Below, one piece after another: positions 1-12,618 of a DNA stretch of 64,000 nucleotides. Origin of the DNA: Patiria pectinifera. Taxonomy: Eukaryota > Echinodermata > Asteroidea > Valvatida > Asterinidae. The stretch lies in NCBI GenBank assembly GCA_029964075.1, contig CM057135.1, positions 12,426,863 to 12,490,862 of the forward strand, written 5' to 3'. The notes under the pieces are model-generated. The model searched no databases. It was not told the origin of the DNA and saw only the letters and a list, made by a program, of their open reading frames with translations. The position numbers and the translations under genes were made by a program. Numbering within the stretch: the stretch's first letter is position 1; each line of letters starts with the position of its first letter.

Positions 1-115
1 CATTAAGAGATGTATTATGACATCACCATTCTTAAATTGTGACAAAGTTAAATAATGCTTTGCTTTGACTCAGTGTCGTAGCTCATGAAATATTTTTGTT
101 TTCTTTTTTAAACAG

Positions 116-278
116 CTGACACAGATCTTGTCATCCAAACAGCTGTCCAGTCCCACATTAATCTATCTGAGACTACATCGCGCAGCCATCATCGGAACAC
201 TGAAAGAAAGCATCAGCGCATAGAGTACTATTACTATGGTAATAGAATTTGCAGAGATACATTCAAGTTCTTGTATAG
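116..278 (+). CDS. DUF7869-like gene, N-terminal exon (partial)
   Basis: Open frame between an acceptor (AAACAG) and a donor (GTAAGT), translated from 118. It shows a run of tyrosines followed by an IC-x-x-TF-x-FL pattern (ICRDTFKFLY), which I recognise from the start of large uncharacterised animal proteins that carry a DUF7869 domain. The exon leaves two bases over, while the next recognisable exon opens at phase 0, so canonical splicing of the two would shift frame. Either a small exon or another splice site is used, or the gene is decaying. The upstream part of the gene lies outside the window. Function is unknown. Confidence 0.5.
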
Positions 279-582
279 GTAAGTTACTTGTATGGTATAG
301 TATTTTTTTTGCAGATTAAAAATGGGAAAATGGATAAATAAATAGTTTAGTGAAGCTTAAAATTATCATTTTGGTTTGCAGCAAACATTAATTAGTGCCT
401 AATTAGACCGAAAGCTTAATGTGAGTGTAGGCCTGTCTCTATCAATTCTTAGATTATGGGATCCATATTGCAGAATATTTAAACTAACAGTGTATAAAAT
501 TTTGAGGTTCTGGATTTAGTTTGAAATAAATATTATGTAATCATTGTGTTTTTAATCATTTTTTTAAATCTTTTTTCCCCAG
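279..582 (+). other. Intron of the DUF7869-like gene
   Basis: About 300 bases of AT-rich sequence bounded by GTAAGT and a pyrimidine tract ending CCCCAG. Nothing else is seen in it. Confidence 0.45.
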
Positions 583-865
583 AATATCACAGATAACGCA
601 AACATTAAGTGGTACAAGAATGAAGGTTTGTCACACATCTCCAAACAGAACACTGGCCCACGCAACGCGAGAAAGGCGCTTGATTTTGAAGGCCCACGTC
701 ACTTCAAGCTATATATGACACGCTACGCAGAGGAACATGCGTTAACTCTTCCAGGTCGCATCCCAGGTCTACACAGAGAGGACACAGAAGATTGTATGCT
801 GCTTCCAAGTAGCACCACAAAGGCTGCTGTGTGTAGACAGTACAATGCTGCACGGAAAGAAGTCG
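583..865 (+). CDS. DUF7869-like gene, second exon
   Basis: Begins after TTTTTTCCCCAG and ends at a GTAAGA donor. The protein (NITDNANIKWYKNEG onward) contains the family's typical stretch: a YAEEHALTLPGRIPG motif followed by a LLPSSTTKAAV motif and a conserved R-x-Y. The short open frame often drawn from 628 is only the inside of this exon; there is no reason to start translation there. It ends in phase 1, which fits the exon at 5261. An exon that usually comes next in this family (a hydrophobic stretch before the KPRTDLC motif) was not found between 866 and 5260. Role unknown; no catalytic residues can be named here. Confidence 0.55.
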
Positions 866-2885
866 GTAAGATAATTATAATCACTAGCGACCGTGTCGTA
901 CCATGATTGGTTTATTCATGTGATACGCAGTTGTTGCTTTTAAGTGTACATGTTCGTGGCCGAGAATTTAATCCAGCAACAATAGCAGTCAAATTGTAAC
1001 CAGGTCGGGTTGCAGTACTTACTTTTACCCGACAGGTTCCTTACTCCAGCATTCATTTCGTCACTTTTGTAATTTCGTGTTTGTGTCGATTCACTTGTGA
1101 GCAGCCATTGCGATCATGCTTTTTGCCTAGCGCCCTCTCGCGGCAAACTAACCTTTTTTTTTTATAGCGCGCGCCGCCTAGAATTTTGCTAAACTATGCG
1201 ATGGGCAAAGCGAGCATGCGAGTTTTGCATTCCACCGCGCTTTGTTTAAGAGGAATAGCTGACATTCCGGGCGTTTCGGTATAGTTTTCTTGAAGGGCTA
1301 GCTGCGAAATTACTTTGATTTCGATCCAACACATCGTTGCACTCAGACCATCTTTTACGAGCTCTTACACACTCCAATTGCACTACAATTTTGAGAGAGG
1401 CTCCCTATTCTGCAGCAGAATATTTTCATCCATTTTCACTGCTGATCGTCGATTTTAACATCGGACACGGAGTAAGCATGAGCGTAGATCATCCAAAGTG
1501 GTGAGTAAATCCCTTGTCTGATATTTAACCTTTTTATACCTAAAACATTTTTATGCCTGAATCTTTTTATGCCATCATGTATGCAACATTCTGGTCTTTT
1601 GTATGCTTGGTTTACTGCCAGAAATTAAGGCCGTCAAAACGGACACGGCCTGAAATTTGACTTGCGATCACGACTGATTAACTTTTGAAATCAATCTGTT
1701 GTCGTGATTTGCAAGTATTTTTGAGAATTAGTTTTTTCCCTAATGATTCTCTATATAATCCCTGCATGAGATGGCAAAAAGGATTTTCTGTTGACTATAT
1801 TTTATACTTTGAACATTTCGGGTAAACTAGGTCGATTTATTTAAACACAATTTCCTGCTATTTTAATATTTTTTGGCAATTCCGGAAAACAATGTTATCA
1901 TGATCTTTATATTTTGTGAATTTCCATTTTTCCTTTTGAAACAAACACAAATTGGAACTTCTGAGCAATCTGAACATGCAAATAACTTCAACTTAAATTT
2001 TAGTGTTGCTATAATATTTACATTCTCATGAATCATTTGAAATAGACTTTCCCATGAAATAGACTTTACCAAAACTATCGGTTTTCTTTTAAGTGGAATG
2101 ATCATTCGGGAATTAGTTATTAGGGCATGGTATTATATTCTTATTTTATTTTATAACATAACTTGGTGAATAATTCATTTCTACTTTCGGATTTAAAATT
2201 ACATTACATGTATATAAAATATTCATATTCTTGCATCATTGCCATTTAAATAATTCTTCTGTTTGGGCAACAATCATTTTATGCCACAGTAATTCCCATA
2301 ATTCATTAGTCATTTATTGTTTTTATGCATTTCAGATAAATATCATTGGAGCGACTTCATTAGCCCATTTCCCTATTTGACTGTCATTTTTATAGACCCA
2401 ACAAAGTTCTGTTTTTATATACTCACCAAAGTTCCTAATATAATTCTTTTTGTAAATACTGTACCTGATCATTTGTATATATATTGTCTCTATTTGTACT
2501 ATAAATAAAACATTTCATATTTTTGAGACAACAGAAAACATTCGCTCTACCCAAATCATTTTTTTAGTGGAACCACTCGGACATAAGGAGAGTGCCCCAT
2601 TTTAAAACAAGCTAATTCCACTCTCCCCGGTTACAAAATCTTCGTAGTTCACATTGTGGCAGTGGAACCATGGCTCACATGCAGTATAAGCAAGCATTAA
2701 ATGTCTTGCTTTCTTTGTGGACACACACATGTAATTAGGCCAGCGCTTTGGTACGACACCAGCGCTTCGATGTTGTGTTCATCAATTACATGTACATGTT
2801 TACTCTACTAGCTGCCATGATGAAATGAAATGAACTTGAGTATTTGGAAAAGTAGATCATTCATTTCCATATAATTTAATTTCAG
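866..2885. other. Long intronic stretch without recognised genes
   Basis: About 2 kb of AT-rich sequence. A richer stretch at about 1080-1500 ends in ATGAGC at 1478 and a GTGAGT donor at 1501, which could be a first exon of something, but the peptide is too short to judge. The motif TTAGGCC-like strings and short open frames elsewhere look random. Confidence 0.35.
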
Positions 2886-5208
2886 ATCCTGATGCCAAGG
2901 AGATTCAACTATCGCCCAATTTCCCTTTGCTCTGTTCCGTGCAAAATGTTGGAAGGTTTTGTATCAAAAAGGCTCCTTCAGCACTCGGCAGAATACAATA
3001 TTATACCCGACTCCCAGCATGGTTTTCAACCCAAACGTTCTTGCATAACTCAGCTAACTTCTCTTTTTGACACGTGGGCCAGAACTTTGGATGCAACAAA
3101 ACCAGGACGAGTTGATGCAATCTTTCTCGATTGGTCGAAAGCCTTTGACCGTGTTGATCATTCCATTCTTTTACAGCAACTACACAAGTATGGCATTAGC
3201 AGTAACTTGTGGATGTGGATTAACAACTTCCTTTCCAACCGCCAACAGCGTGTTCTTTTTTCAGGTGTAAAGTCCGATTGGATACCTGTTACATCTGGTG
3301 TCCCACAGGGCTCAGTTCTCGGTCCTGTGTTATTCAATATATTTACATCAGAGTTACCGAACTATGTCAAATCTTCACTTCCGCAGTATGCAGATGACAC
3401 AGTCTTATAAAGGGTTATTAGAGATGTTAACGACACTGTTATTTTGCAGAATGACCTTAATATCATCAGTAAGTGGTGCACTGATAATCACATGAAACTA
3501 AACTCAATTAAATGTAAAATTATGCATATTTCTCGATCTAGGAAGCAAATATCTACAACGTATGCCCTACAAGAGTTACACCCATTGGAAGTTGTTGATA
3601 CATATAAATATCTTGGTATAATCATCTCAAAAGACTTGTCCTGGTCAAAACATGTTCAAATGGTCCGTTCAAGATGTGCTAAATTATCTGGATTTATCCG
3701 CCGCATATTCAAATCTAGAAACCCACAGGTACTAGTTAAATTATTCTGTTCTCTCTGCAGGCCTATCGTAGAGTATGGTGCTCCTGTCTGGCTACCACAC
3801 CAGAAAAACTACATTGAGTGCCTTGAATCAATCCAACGACGCTTTACTAGGTCATGATTTCCGTTTCAGGTTTCCAATTCCCTCTCTTATGAACAACGTC
3901 TAACCACACTTCACTTGCCCCCTCTCTACAACAGACTGATATTCCTCACTGTATGCTTCATTACTAAATGCCTACACAGACACAACAGCATTCCCGAAAC
4001 TTTCCTACCACTGCCAAATACTAGAAAGACCGAAACTTTGCTGTTTAAACATCAGTACAACAGGACTAACAGTTTAAAATTTTCTTCATTTATGTTCTTC
4101 CCCAGGTTTTTTAACTCTCTTCCTTGTGACCTAAGAGACCTTTGTATCGAACCTTCATATAAACCATTCATTAACTCTTTACGCGATCATCTTTTCAGTT
4201 CTAGTCTAATCCTTCAGGCCTATTAAGGCATTCACTAACTGTCTTGGTTAAAGTGGTTACATTTTTACATGCGATCCAGGTTGTTTTGATTTTGATTAGA
4301 TACTGTTATTGATTTTCGTATATTTTTCTCGGTGTATGATTTTAATTCTTGTTGATTTAGTTTTTTTTTGTTTTTTTTGTAATTAATTAATTAATTTATT
4401 TATTGATTTATTGATTGTTTTTTGTTTTTTTTTGTTTTTTTTAGTTATTTAGTTATGTAGTTAGTTATGTAGTTATTAAGTTATTTATTTAATTACTTGT
4501 TTATTTATTTATTTAATTTATTATTTAATTATTTAATTAAAAATTATAAAAATTAGACATGAAATATGTACTCAATTTTTTTTGTATGTATATATTTATT
4601 ATGTACATATTTATTGATGGGTTGTTCGATGTTTTTTGGTTGTGATTTTGTGGTGTGTTTTTTGGGTTTTTTTTTTTAATTTTTTTTTTTTTTTTTTTTT
4701 TATCTCTCCCTTTAAAGCTTGGTGATGTAAATTGATTTGATTTCAGCGTTTTTTTTTTACAGTATTCAAATGTCATTAATACAATTAATAATCACAAGCT
4801 TTGCTTTACACTGTACACTTTATTGAACTTATTTATCTAACCTTCTTCAACCCCTTTATATAATTAAAACTTCTTTTTTTATTTATGAATCATTTTTTTA
4901 ATTTTTATTGTAAAACTGTCATTTTGGTTTATTTATTAATAACTATTTATTTAAAGAATTAAAAATGCAATATTTACTCATTTATTTAATTAATTAATTA
5001 GGCTAACTTATCAACTTGTCTAATTATTTATTTATCTATTAATAGAAGTAGTAGTAGTAGTACATGTAGTAGTGGTAGTAGTTTGAAGTTGTTTGTTTGT
5101 TTATGTATCTAAATCTTTTGTTGTTTTGTGTTGTAACTTTAGTCATTTGTTTACATGTATTTGTTGATATTTTCCCAAGAAATAAAATATTAAATAGTAA
5201 ATAGTAAA
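2886..5208 (+). mobile_element. 5'-truncated non-LTR retrotransposon (LINE, jockey-like clade)
   Basis: The element starts inside the reverse transcriptase at the NYRPISL motif. Further motifs follow in order: QHGFQP, a DWSKAFD palm motif, SGVPQGSVLGP and YADD. After that come the thumb (YKYLGIIIS) and the C-terminal region ending near 4226. All pieces share one frame, with in-frame stops just after YADD (3408-3410) and near 3855, so it is dead. The endonuclease half is missing, as in ordinary 5' truncation. A ~980-bp very AT-rich 3' tail ends in TAAATAG repeats near 5208. The order of motifs and the SGVPQGSVLGP form fit the CR1/L2/jockey group; the exact clade is not certain. It sits inside an intron of the DUF7869-like gene, same strand. 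Confidence 0.85.
4370..5075. repeat. Low-complexity AT-rich tail of the LINE
   Basis: Runs of TTTATTTA/AATTAATT at 4378-4530, a homopolymer T tract at 4663-4701, and an AGT triplet run at 5046-5077. These belong to the 3' untranslated part of the LINE and hold no gene. Confidence 0.7.
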
Positions 5209-5260
5209 TGTGGTGACCTCCGTCGACTGTGGAGGTCTTTTTTTCCTTACATCATTGTAG

Positions 5261-5574
5261 CAAAGCCACGGACAGACCTGTGTAGAACGTGCCAAGTGAA
5301 CACAAGCGTGCTGCTTCGGGGTGCTAATCTATCAGAAGAGAGGGAGAAGGAGCGATACCAGAAGGCAGAGGAACATCTTGATCTGGCCATGGAACAGCGC
5401 AACCTTTACAACCAGCAACTTCAAGCTGCAAAGAGTGCTGCCGTTGGGAAAGTGCTTGAGCCCAGTGAGCCACTTGGATTTGAGGGGAAGATGCATTATG
5501 CATTTGACTTCTATTCTCTCACACCGAGAAATTGCCTGCTATTTGGAATGTGCTGCACTGGCTTACTACATCAG
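5261..5574 (+). CDS. DUF7869-like gene, third recognised exon
   Basis: Starts after ATTGTAG and ends at CAG|GTAAGT. It opens with KPRTDLCRTCQ, a cysteine pair typical of this family (KPRTDLCxxCQ), followed by a helical, charged, probably coiled-coil stretch (SEEREKERYQKAEEH...). It ends in MHYAFDF and TPRNCLLFG, which correspond to the family's HY-x-FD and TPRK-x-x-IFG blocks. The segment normally between those two blocks is shorter here. The exon ends in phase 0 and the next one (12944) begins in phase 0, which supports the model. The Gypsy insertion lies in the intron that follows. Confidence 0.6.
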
Positions 5575-6177
5575 GTAAGTTACATTGCATTGGATTACAA
5601 AAATACACAATGAAAATCACCGATTCAATTAATTTTTAAAGCCAGATAATGTGAAAAATAATATCTGAAAATAGCTGTGTGATGAATTATCTGTGAGTAA
5701 TATAATGAACCAAGTTTATTTATTGTAGAGGACAAACTGAAATTAATTGGAATTTTTGAAAGCTTATCTGCCATTAATATTGTGTCTTTAGTCTTGAATC
5801 TGTCAATAATCCTTGCATGTTGCATTTTTTTTTATAAAACCCATGTATCATTCATCTCGAAATTAAGTACAAGTCATTCCGGCGCCTGGTTTGGCTTGCA
5901 AAATTTAAAGAACTCTATATTCATGTAATACAAATATAACAAACACATATCATAGATCACCATAAATTCTGATAAATTCTGTACATTAAAAAAAAAAACC
6001 TGCAGATTGTGCTTAGCTTGCTCAGCATTAGTTCAAATTTGCACACTGGAACTTCTACTTAAAGGTTATAAAACCAAGATAAGGAAAAACAAATTATTCA
6101 CATAAGCTTTTCTGCACTTGCTACAGCGAAACGAATATATACAGTAAAATTTATGACACACATTAATCAAGGAGTAG
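5575..6177. other. Intron sequence left of the Gypsy fossil
   Basis: AT-rich, no recognisable genes. It would be the place for the 3' LTR of the neighbouring Gypsy element, but I see no match to the sequence on its other side. Confidence 0.35.
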
Positions 6178-8706
6178 TCAGTCAATGTGTCGGAGTAAGA
6201 ACCTTATACCAACCTTCCGTCTGGCCTCTGCCATCTTAGGACACTTCCATCTCGCCCACAACTTCCTTCCAGATTTCAATTTTGACTTGTAGAGTTCTTC
6301 CAAGGAATTTTCAGTGCGAACTCTATGCTGTTTATTTTGGCCAAGGAAATCATACGACAATCTGTCAGGTGGCCTACGTATTCTTTGCGGTCGTTGTGGG
6401 AGGTTGAGATCAGGTGGGGTTTCGATGGACTGGCCAGGTGAGGATGGCAGCAACGATGATGACATTGGTGACGGTGATGTTGCTGGTGTTGGGGACGATG
6501 GCGATAGCATGGAGTTAGAAGAGTTCCCTGGTGTATCGTCTTGGTACACGTGTTCAGAGGATTCTTCGGCAGTCTCTTTTGTCTCAGCTGGGAAGGGGTT
6601 TGTTTGCATGGGACCAAATGCCACGAAAATAGCATCATCATTTGAGTCATCGCTGGTGTTGTGGTTTTCTGGAGGTATACTTCTTATTTCTGCCTCTGGT
6701 TTATGTTCATGTTCAACTGGTTGGGTTTCTTCTGCTGTTTCCTGATTTTCTACTTCTTGGAACTCCTCTGTTCGGTCGAGTTTGTCTGTTGGGTTGTCTT
6801 CAATAGGAAAAAACATGCAGGGAGTGAGTAGATTCCGATGCAATGTTCTCTCCTTACCAGTAAATTGGTTGGCAACGATGTAGACTGGCAAGTTAAGGTG
6901 CTTAGAGACGACAACATACGGTTGAGGTTCCCAACGGTCAGCTAACTTCTGTGTTCCAATGATGTGTTTTCGCTGAACAAGAACACGATCACCTGGATGG
7001 AGGGGGGCATTAGAAGATCCACGATCATACAACCGCTTTTGTTTCGCTTGTGCCTTCTCAGCGATGGTCTGTGCTGCTTTGTATGAGGATCGGAGGTTTT
7101 CTCTTAGTTTCTCTACGAATTCTTCATAGGATGGGGACTCTTTGTTGTTATCTGGAGCGAACCCAAACATGAGATCTATGGGTAAATTCGGATGGCGCCC
7201 GAACATCAGAAAGAAGGGGGCGTGGCCAGTCGTCTCATGCCGGGTGCAATTATAAGCATGAGTCATGGCACTGACATGCTGCTTCCAATCAAGTTTCTCG
7301 TCTATGTCAAGCGTCCCAAGCATATTTAGCAGTGTGTGGTTGAATCTTTCAGTGAGGCCGTTCCTGGAGTTGTTCTACTCTTCCTCATTCCACATACTTT
7401 GCAAAGCTCCCGGATGAGTTGTCCTTCAAAATTTCTCCCTTGATCTGAATGAATTCTGACGGGGAAACCGTAGTGGATGATGAAGTTGTCCCATAAGACC
7501 TTGGCAACTGTGTGTGCTTTCTGATCACGAGTGGGGTAGGCCTGTGAATACTTCGTGAAATGGTCAGTGACGACCAGGATGTTTTCTATTCCTCCTTTCG
7601 AGCGCTCAAGCTTGAGGAAGTCAATCCCGACGAGCTCTAGGGGTTCACTGGATGTTATGTTGACTAATGGTACTCTGGTCTTAGACGGTGGGGTTTTTCT
7701 CAAACAGCACCTTTTACAGCGCTCACACCACCGCTTAACATCCTCCGCCATTTTTGGCCAGAAGAACCGCCGCCTGACCATATCAAGTGTTCGATCATTC
7801 CCAAGATGGCCAAGATCGTTGTGAAGACAGTTCAAAGCCGTCTCTCTGAACTCTTTGGGTAGAACAAGCTGGTATGATGTTTGTCCGTCTGGTGTCAATC
7901 TGGTTCGGTACAAAATATCATCATTCAGATGCAGCCTATTCCATTGTCGCAGGTAGAGCAGACACTCATGGGACTCTTTAAGTCTATCAAGTGATGTTGG
8001 CTTCTTGTTCTGTTCGAGGAAAAGGACAATTCGTCCAATGTCTGGATCGTCTCGCTGGGATGTTATAATCTCCTGTTGTGTCAAATTAGGTAGTACCCTA
8101 CACGGAACATCTGGGGCGTCGAGTTGCATTTGTTGACACTGAACCACACTAGGCTCCATGAAGGGTTTGGTGGCAGTAGGGTGACCAGAACAGAGTGCTT
8201 GGACAACCTCATGAGGGATGGTAATAGCCTCTTTATGAAACGCTAGTGATGTCCTTGTGGTTTCAGTATGCGGCTTTCTTGACAGGGCGTCAGCTGCTCC
8301 ATTATTCTTACCAGGCCGGTACTTAACTGTGAAGTCGAACTGTGAAAGAGCGGCGACCCACCTCTGTCCGGTTGCATCTAACTTTACCGATGTAGTGACA
8401 TAGAGTAACGGATTGTTATCCGTCAGGACGGAGAACTTACTGTTGAGCAAGTAGTCTCGCAATTTATCAGTAGCCGCCAGTAATTCCAGTTTGTGTGCTG
8501 GATAACGGGATTCCGCTGGGGTCAATCATTTACTAGCATATGCGATGACTCGTTCTTTGCCGTTCTGAATCTGGCTTAACACTGCACCAAGACCAACGCC
8601 TGACGCGTCTGTCTGGAGGACGAATGGAATGGTGTAGTCTGCGTAGGCAAGGATTGGCGGAGAAGTGAGGTGATGTTTCAGTAGGTCGAACGCCTTCTGA
8701 CACTGT
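6178..8706 (-). pseudogene. Gypsy RNase H and integrase region
   Basis: From right to left: RNase H (TDNNPLLY motif, then RWVAALSQFDF and NGAADALSR), then the integrase with its HHCC zinc-binding module (HLGNDRTLDMVRRRFFWP ... CERCKRC), the DDE core (VGIDFL, VVTDHFTKYSQAYP, HSDQGRNFEG) and the tail with the YNCTRHETTGHAPFFLMFGR motif. A long Pro/Ser/Glu-rich, low-complexity C-terminal tail follows (6178-6800). This is part of the fossil element and is broken. Confidence 0.8.
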
Positions 8707-10580
8707 TCATCCCAGATGTATGGAGGTGGTGGATTCGACTGTTTCTTCTTGCCTTTCTTCCTGAGCTTTGGATCTCCTGATGTTAACTTGTACAGCGGGG
8801 CAGCGATGCTTGAATATCCTTTTAGTTGGCCAGTCTTTCACTTGGGAGATCTTCTCAGGATCAGTTGAGATTCCTTTGGAAGAGACAACGTGGCCAAGAT
8901 ATCTGACTTCTTTCTGCAACAGGAAGCATTTAGACGGTTTCAATTTGAGTCCATGTTGGCGGAGACAGGCGAAGACGTTCTCCAGACGCTGGATGTGCTC
9001 CTCGAAGGTTGTAGAGAACACAATGATGTCGTCAAGATAAAGTAACACTGTCGAGTAGTTCTGATCACCTAAGCAGATTTGCATCAACCGTTGGAAGGTT
9101 GCAGGTGCATTTTGGAGTCCGAAAGGCATACGGTTGCATTCAAAGAGCCCCATGGGTGTGGTAAATGCCGTCTTGATTTTGTCTTGCTCGTCAACCTCCA
9201 CTTGCCAATATCCAGATGTCAGGTCTAGTGTTGAGAAGAGAGTGGCATTTCCAAGGGCATCCAGTGCATCCTCAATTCGAGGGAGTGGGAAAGCATCCCG
9301 GACTGTTTTGCTGTTCAGCTGTCTATAATCAATACAGATCCGCAATGAGCCATCCTTCTTGTGGACAATTACAATGGGAGATGCATAGGGACTGCAACTG
9401 CGTCTGATAGCTCCTGATTCCTCCATTGCCTGTAGATGTTCTCGCACCGCTTGGTACTGGGATGGCGGTATCCGACGATGTGGCAGACGAAAAGGTTGGT
9501 CATCAACCAGTGGGATGGAGTGCTTGATTGTAGTGGTGCGGCCATAATCCAAAGCGTTCTTAGAGAACACGTCAGAGTTCCTTTGAAGGAGATCACCGAG
9601 TTGCTTCCTTTGAGTGTCATCTTGAAGAAGAGCACTAGACAAATCTAGAGATGGAATCATATCAGGGACCTCTACCGTGGCACTTGTGACATGGGAAGTT
9701 GGGACATTACCAGGTGTTTGGTTTTGATGTAGACATTCGACAGCTTCTGGGCTAAAAGTCGATCTGACATCGTCTGGCTTTTGGCCGGATATCTGTGTGT
9801 GAGATTTGTCCAATTTCTCGTCAATTTGAAGTACTGAGGAAAGACGCGCAAGGTAAGTATTCTTCCGGATGGTGATGGGCCTGGCTGATAGATTACAGAG
9901 CCGTACAGGGACTCGACGGTTGAGACCGACATCTGCAACGATATTTCCGACCTTGAGACATGAATTACTCTGGGGGAAACCTTCAACAACTGCAGTGTAG
10001 GTACAACCTTCTAAAGAATAAGGCGCCTGGCAGATCACATCAACCTCAGCTCCGGGTGGTATTATGCGCGGAAAGCGACCCATGTACTTTACATTACCGA
10101 TCTTTCCTTCTTCATCACCTGGTTCAGACACTGAAGTGTTGGTGAAAGCGGCGTGCCATGCTTTGCTCTGAGTTTCGATGGACTGCATAAAGCCACTACC
10201 TCTGGACTAGTTCTGGTCTCTTCTGGAAGCGCGGATGACATTGGTTCCAATGAGTAGGGGTACACGCTTCCGGTAACTGTCGGCTGGGACAACGAAAGCC
10301 GGAATCTGTTCGTAGACAACGTCTAGGATCGTCAAAGTGATTGGAATGACACCAAGGTGTGGTACCTTCTGCCCACTCGCACCTTCGATGGAGACATCAA
10401 CGGGAGTAAGCCGAATGTCGCCAAGAGTGGGGTGTTCTTTCCATAGATCTTCTGTAATAGATGTGATTTGAGAGCCGGAGTCGATGAGAGCTGTGTGGGT
10501 TATACCATTGATTTTGACTGAGTCTTCGTTATTCGGACCAATAAGCTTCTGGTATTCTAGTTGACTAGATAGAGGCGGAC
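8707..10580 (-). pseudogene. Gypsy protease and reverse transcriptase region
   Basis: The right end carries a retropepsin-type LIDSGS motif (about 10455-10485), the aspartate that cleaves the polyprotein. To the left is the reverse transcriptase with the RIPPSQY, YASPIVIVHKKDGSLRICIDYR, FSTLDLTSGYWQ, MPFGLQNAPATFQ and YLDDI blocks, all usual for Gypsy elements. The region is part of the fossil and broken. Confidence 0.8.
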
Positions 10581-10581
10581 T

Positions 10582-11262
10582 CTACAGGGCTTTGGTGTTT
10601 GGTGGCTCCAACGGCTTGCCCTGCGGCCGTGGGCCTTGCTGGTTTAACGGCAGACTCCGACATCCTCTGGCTGTGTGACCCTCTTGGCCACAGCGGTGAC
10701 AGACGAAGACTCGATCAGTGGGGTAGTCTGCTCTTGGGCGCTGACGTGGTTGACTTTGCTTTGTCGACATCTGCTCGACTTTCTCTGCAAGTTGTCGCAC
10801 TGTCAGAAGTAGATCTTGCAGAACTTCGTTGTTCGCTTGCTGGGTTTTGTCAGCTGGTGGGTTTTGTGGTGACGCTGACTTCGGGCACTTCTGTTGTGAA
10901 GGAGAGGGTTGAGGTCGGGCTAGTTGGGACTGGGCCTTCTGTTCAGACTTGAAGACAGATTGGCATCTGGACTCTCTCTCTATCTGTCGTAACTCCATCT
11001 GCATTTCTCGGAAGGACATGTCCCTGGGCTTCATGGGTGCAAGTCGCTGGATCACCTTTTCATCCCTGACGCCCCTCATGAACTGCTGAGTTAGCATCCT
11101 GTTGCGGGTTTGAAGAGGTCGTCCCCTGTTCATTCGTTCCTCTACGGTGCGCAGAGTCGCCTCCAGTTCTACTGCGTAGATGGTGGACGACTCATTCGGT
11201 AGCCTGAACCGTTCATAGAAATCGGCCAAGGGATCCCCTAGAAGAGAGACTTTGGAAACCAC
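10582..11262 (-). pseudogene. Gypsy gag region
   Basis: 226-residue frame. It has a helical capsid-like part (LADFYERFRLPNESSTIYAVELEATL ... QQFMRGVRDE), a Gln/Pro-rich linker and a CCHC zinc knuckle near the end (CHRCGQEGHTARGC), which binds the RNA genome in the nucleocapsid. This is the usual Gypsy gag layout. The left part of the structural gene leads into the protease region. Confidence 0.75.
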
Positions 11263-12060
11263 AAATCTGTGATATTGTTAAGTTATTTATTTACTCAAAC
11301 AATTCACTTACGGCGTCCTGTCAACGGAAGTGTGTACAGCCGGCCGGTTGTCTTGTCTTGATCGTCAGCACTTGATAGACGGAAAATAATGGCTTGTCAC
11401 TATTGGCAATAGAAGGGCAGTTCTTTATCGCGACGAGAATCAAGTTCAGTTCTGCAAATCTCAAAAACGCTGGAAGTACAAAAGTTCACAGCAAATGGCC
11501 TGCGTAAATGTTAGCACCACTGTCATCCATTGATGGCTAGCTACATCAGTACTGGAACAGCCGGCATCTGCAGAAGTCGGGAAAGATGTCCTCGCGGCCA
11601 CACGCGTACAGGGACGATCGGCACAGCCTCGGGTGATCTTTGGTACGGCTACGGGGGTGATTGTCCACGCGGCCACACGCCGCGACCACGGGGACGATCG
11701 GCACAGCCTCCGATGATCTTCGGTACGGCTACGGTGGTGGTCGTCGAAGTAGACTCAGGATGCAAGGACCACCGCTACCGCTTGGTAGGAAGGCCGATAT
11801 CAGGAACTGGCATTCACAGTTGTTCTTTGGGATTCAGTTCCACGTCAGCTTGGATGTATGCGTAGGGGAAACAGGGGATTGCCGTCTGTCTACAGCTCCC
11901 CCTGGCAGGCATACGTCAAGGTAGGAATTGCTCGCAGAGATGATAGTTGCCGATGGTGGTCCTCTACCCGGATCTTCCACCATTTGTGACCCTGGGTGTT
12001 AAGAGTCGAAAAGTGGGAAGAGGACTCGGCGATTTGGTTTCTGTTTTGTGCTGGTTTATT
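11263..12060. other. Non-coding leader or LTR side of the Gypsy fossil
   Basis: No gene is recognised. At 11594-11745 there are two imperfect tandem copies of a ~75-80 bp GC-rich unit (GGCCACACGC, GGGACGATCGGCACAGCCTC, CGGTACGGCTACGG). On the minus strand an AATAAA lies near 12050. Boundaries of an LTR could not be fixed. Confidence 0.4.
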
Positions 12061-12131
12061 CTGCATAAACGGGAAAAGGAAAGCAAATTATGACATGGTC
12101 TTTCCTCGTCTCCGGTCAGCATTGCAATGAC
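12061..12131. repeat. 71-bp exact direct repeat, copy 1
   Basis: Matches 12619-12689 base for base, as far as I can read; starts CTGCATAAACGGGAAAAGG and ends CATTGCAATGAC. Period 558 bp. The region between the copies holds AT-rich sequence with a CCGCCATCTTGG-like stretch near 12305. Confidence 0.8.
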
Positions 12132-12618
12132 AATTAATATTTACAAACACATAATTAAATGGAATAAACAAAACGAAATAAGAGTGCAAACTATCTGCAT
12201 CTATATTATTTCTAGGAAACACTTAACTATTAAGTTAACGATACGATTAAAGAAAATGGAAAATGGCGGCTTTTGGTGGTTTCCCGCCAAACCGTATCTT
12301 ACGGCCGCCATCTTGGAAAATTAAGGTTTTTACTGAAAATAGCATCAACATCCAAGATAATGAAACAAAATACTTCAAACTACTCGTTCCACAAGATCAA
12401 GAAGATAATGCAATATTAATTTACAGTAAATCTAGACTGATTAAGGTTAAGAATAATTCAAAACTAAAAGTAAGCGGGAAAATGTTCACATGAATCTGTG
12501 CTTCGAAAAAGCAACACTTACAAGCAGAATTATTCAGGAAATCACATGAATACATCTACATACTTGTTCATGATTAATTAACTACGAAATGTAAAAGGTA
12601 AAAGTACAAAATATTTAC

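Larger units (their letters stand above)
6178..11990 (-). mobile_element. Ty3/Gypsy LTR retrotransposon fossil
   Basis: Minus-strand element with the gene order gag, protease, reverse transcriptase, RNase H, integrase, which is the Ty3/Gypsy order. No envelope gene is seen. It looks broken in about four places. A polypurine tract and a 3' LTR were not recognised. On the right the non-coding leader runs to about 11990, where a CA end precedes a TGG triplet that could open a primer-binding site. Lack of a clean LTR pair prevents an age estimate from LTR divergence; the number of breaks suggests moderate age. It inserted into an intron of the DUF7869-like gene in the opposite direction. Confidence 0.85.

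Noticed and set aside
1478-1500. First exon with ATGAGC and a GTGAGT donor
   Set aside because: Too short to judge and no downstream exon recognised.
4537-4776. Lysine-rich small protein on the minus strand
   Set aside because: It lies over the T tract and AT-rich tail of the LINE.
5625-6177. 3' LTR of the Gypsy fossil
   Set aside because: No match to the sequence right of the gag region, so it could not be supported.
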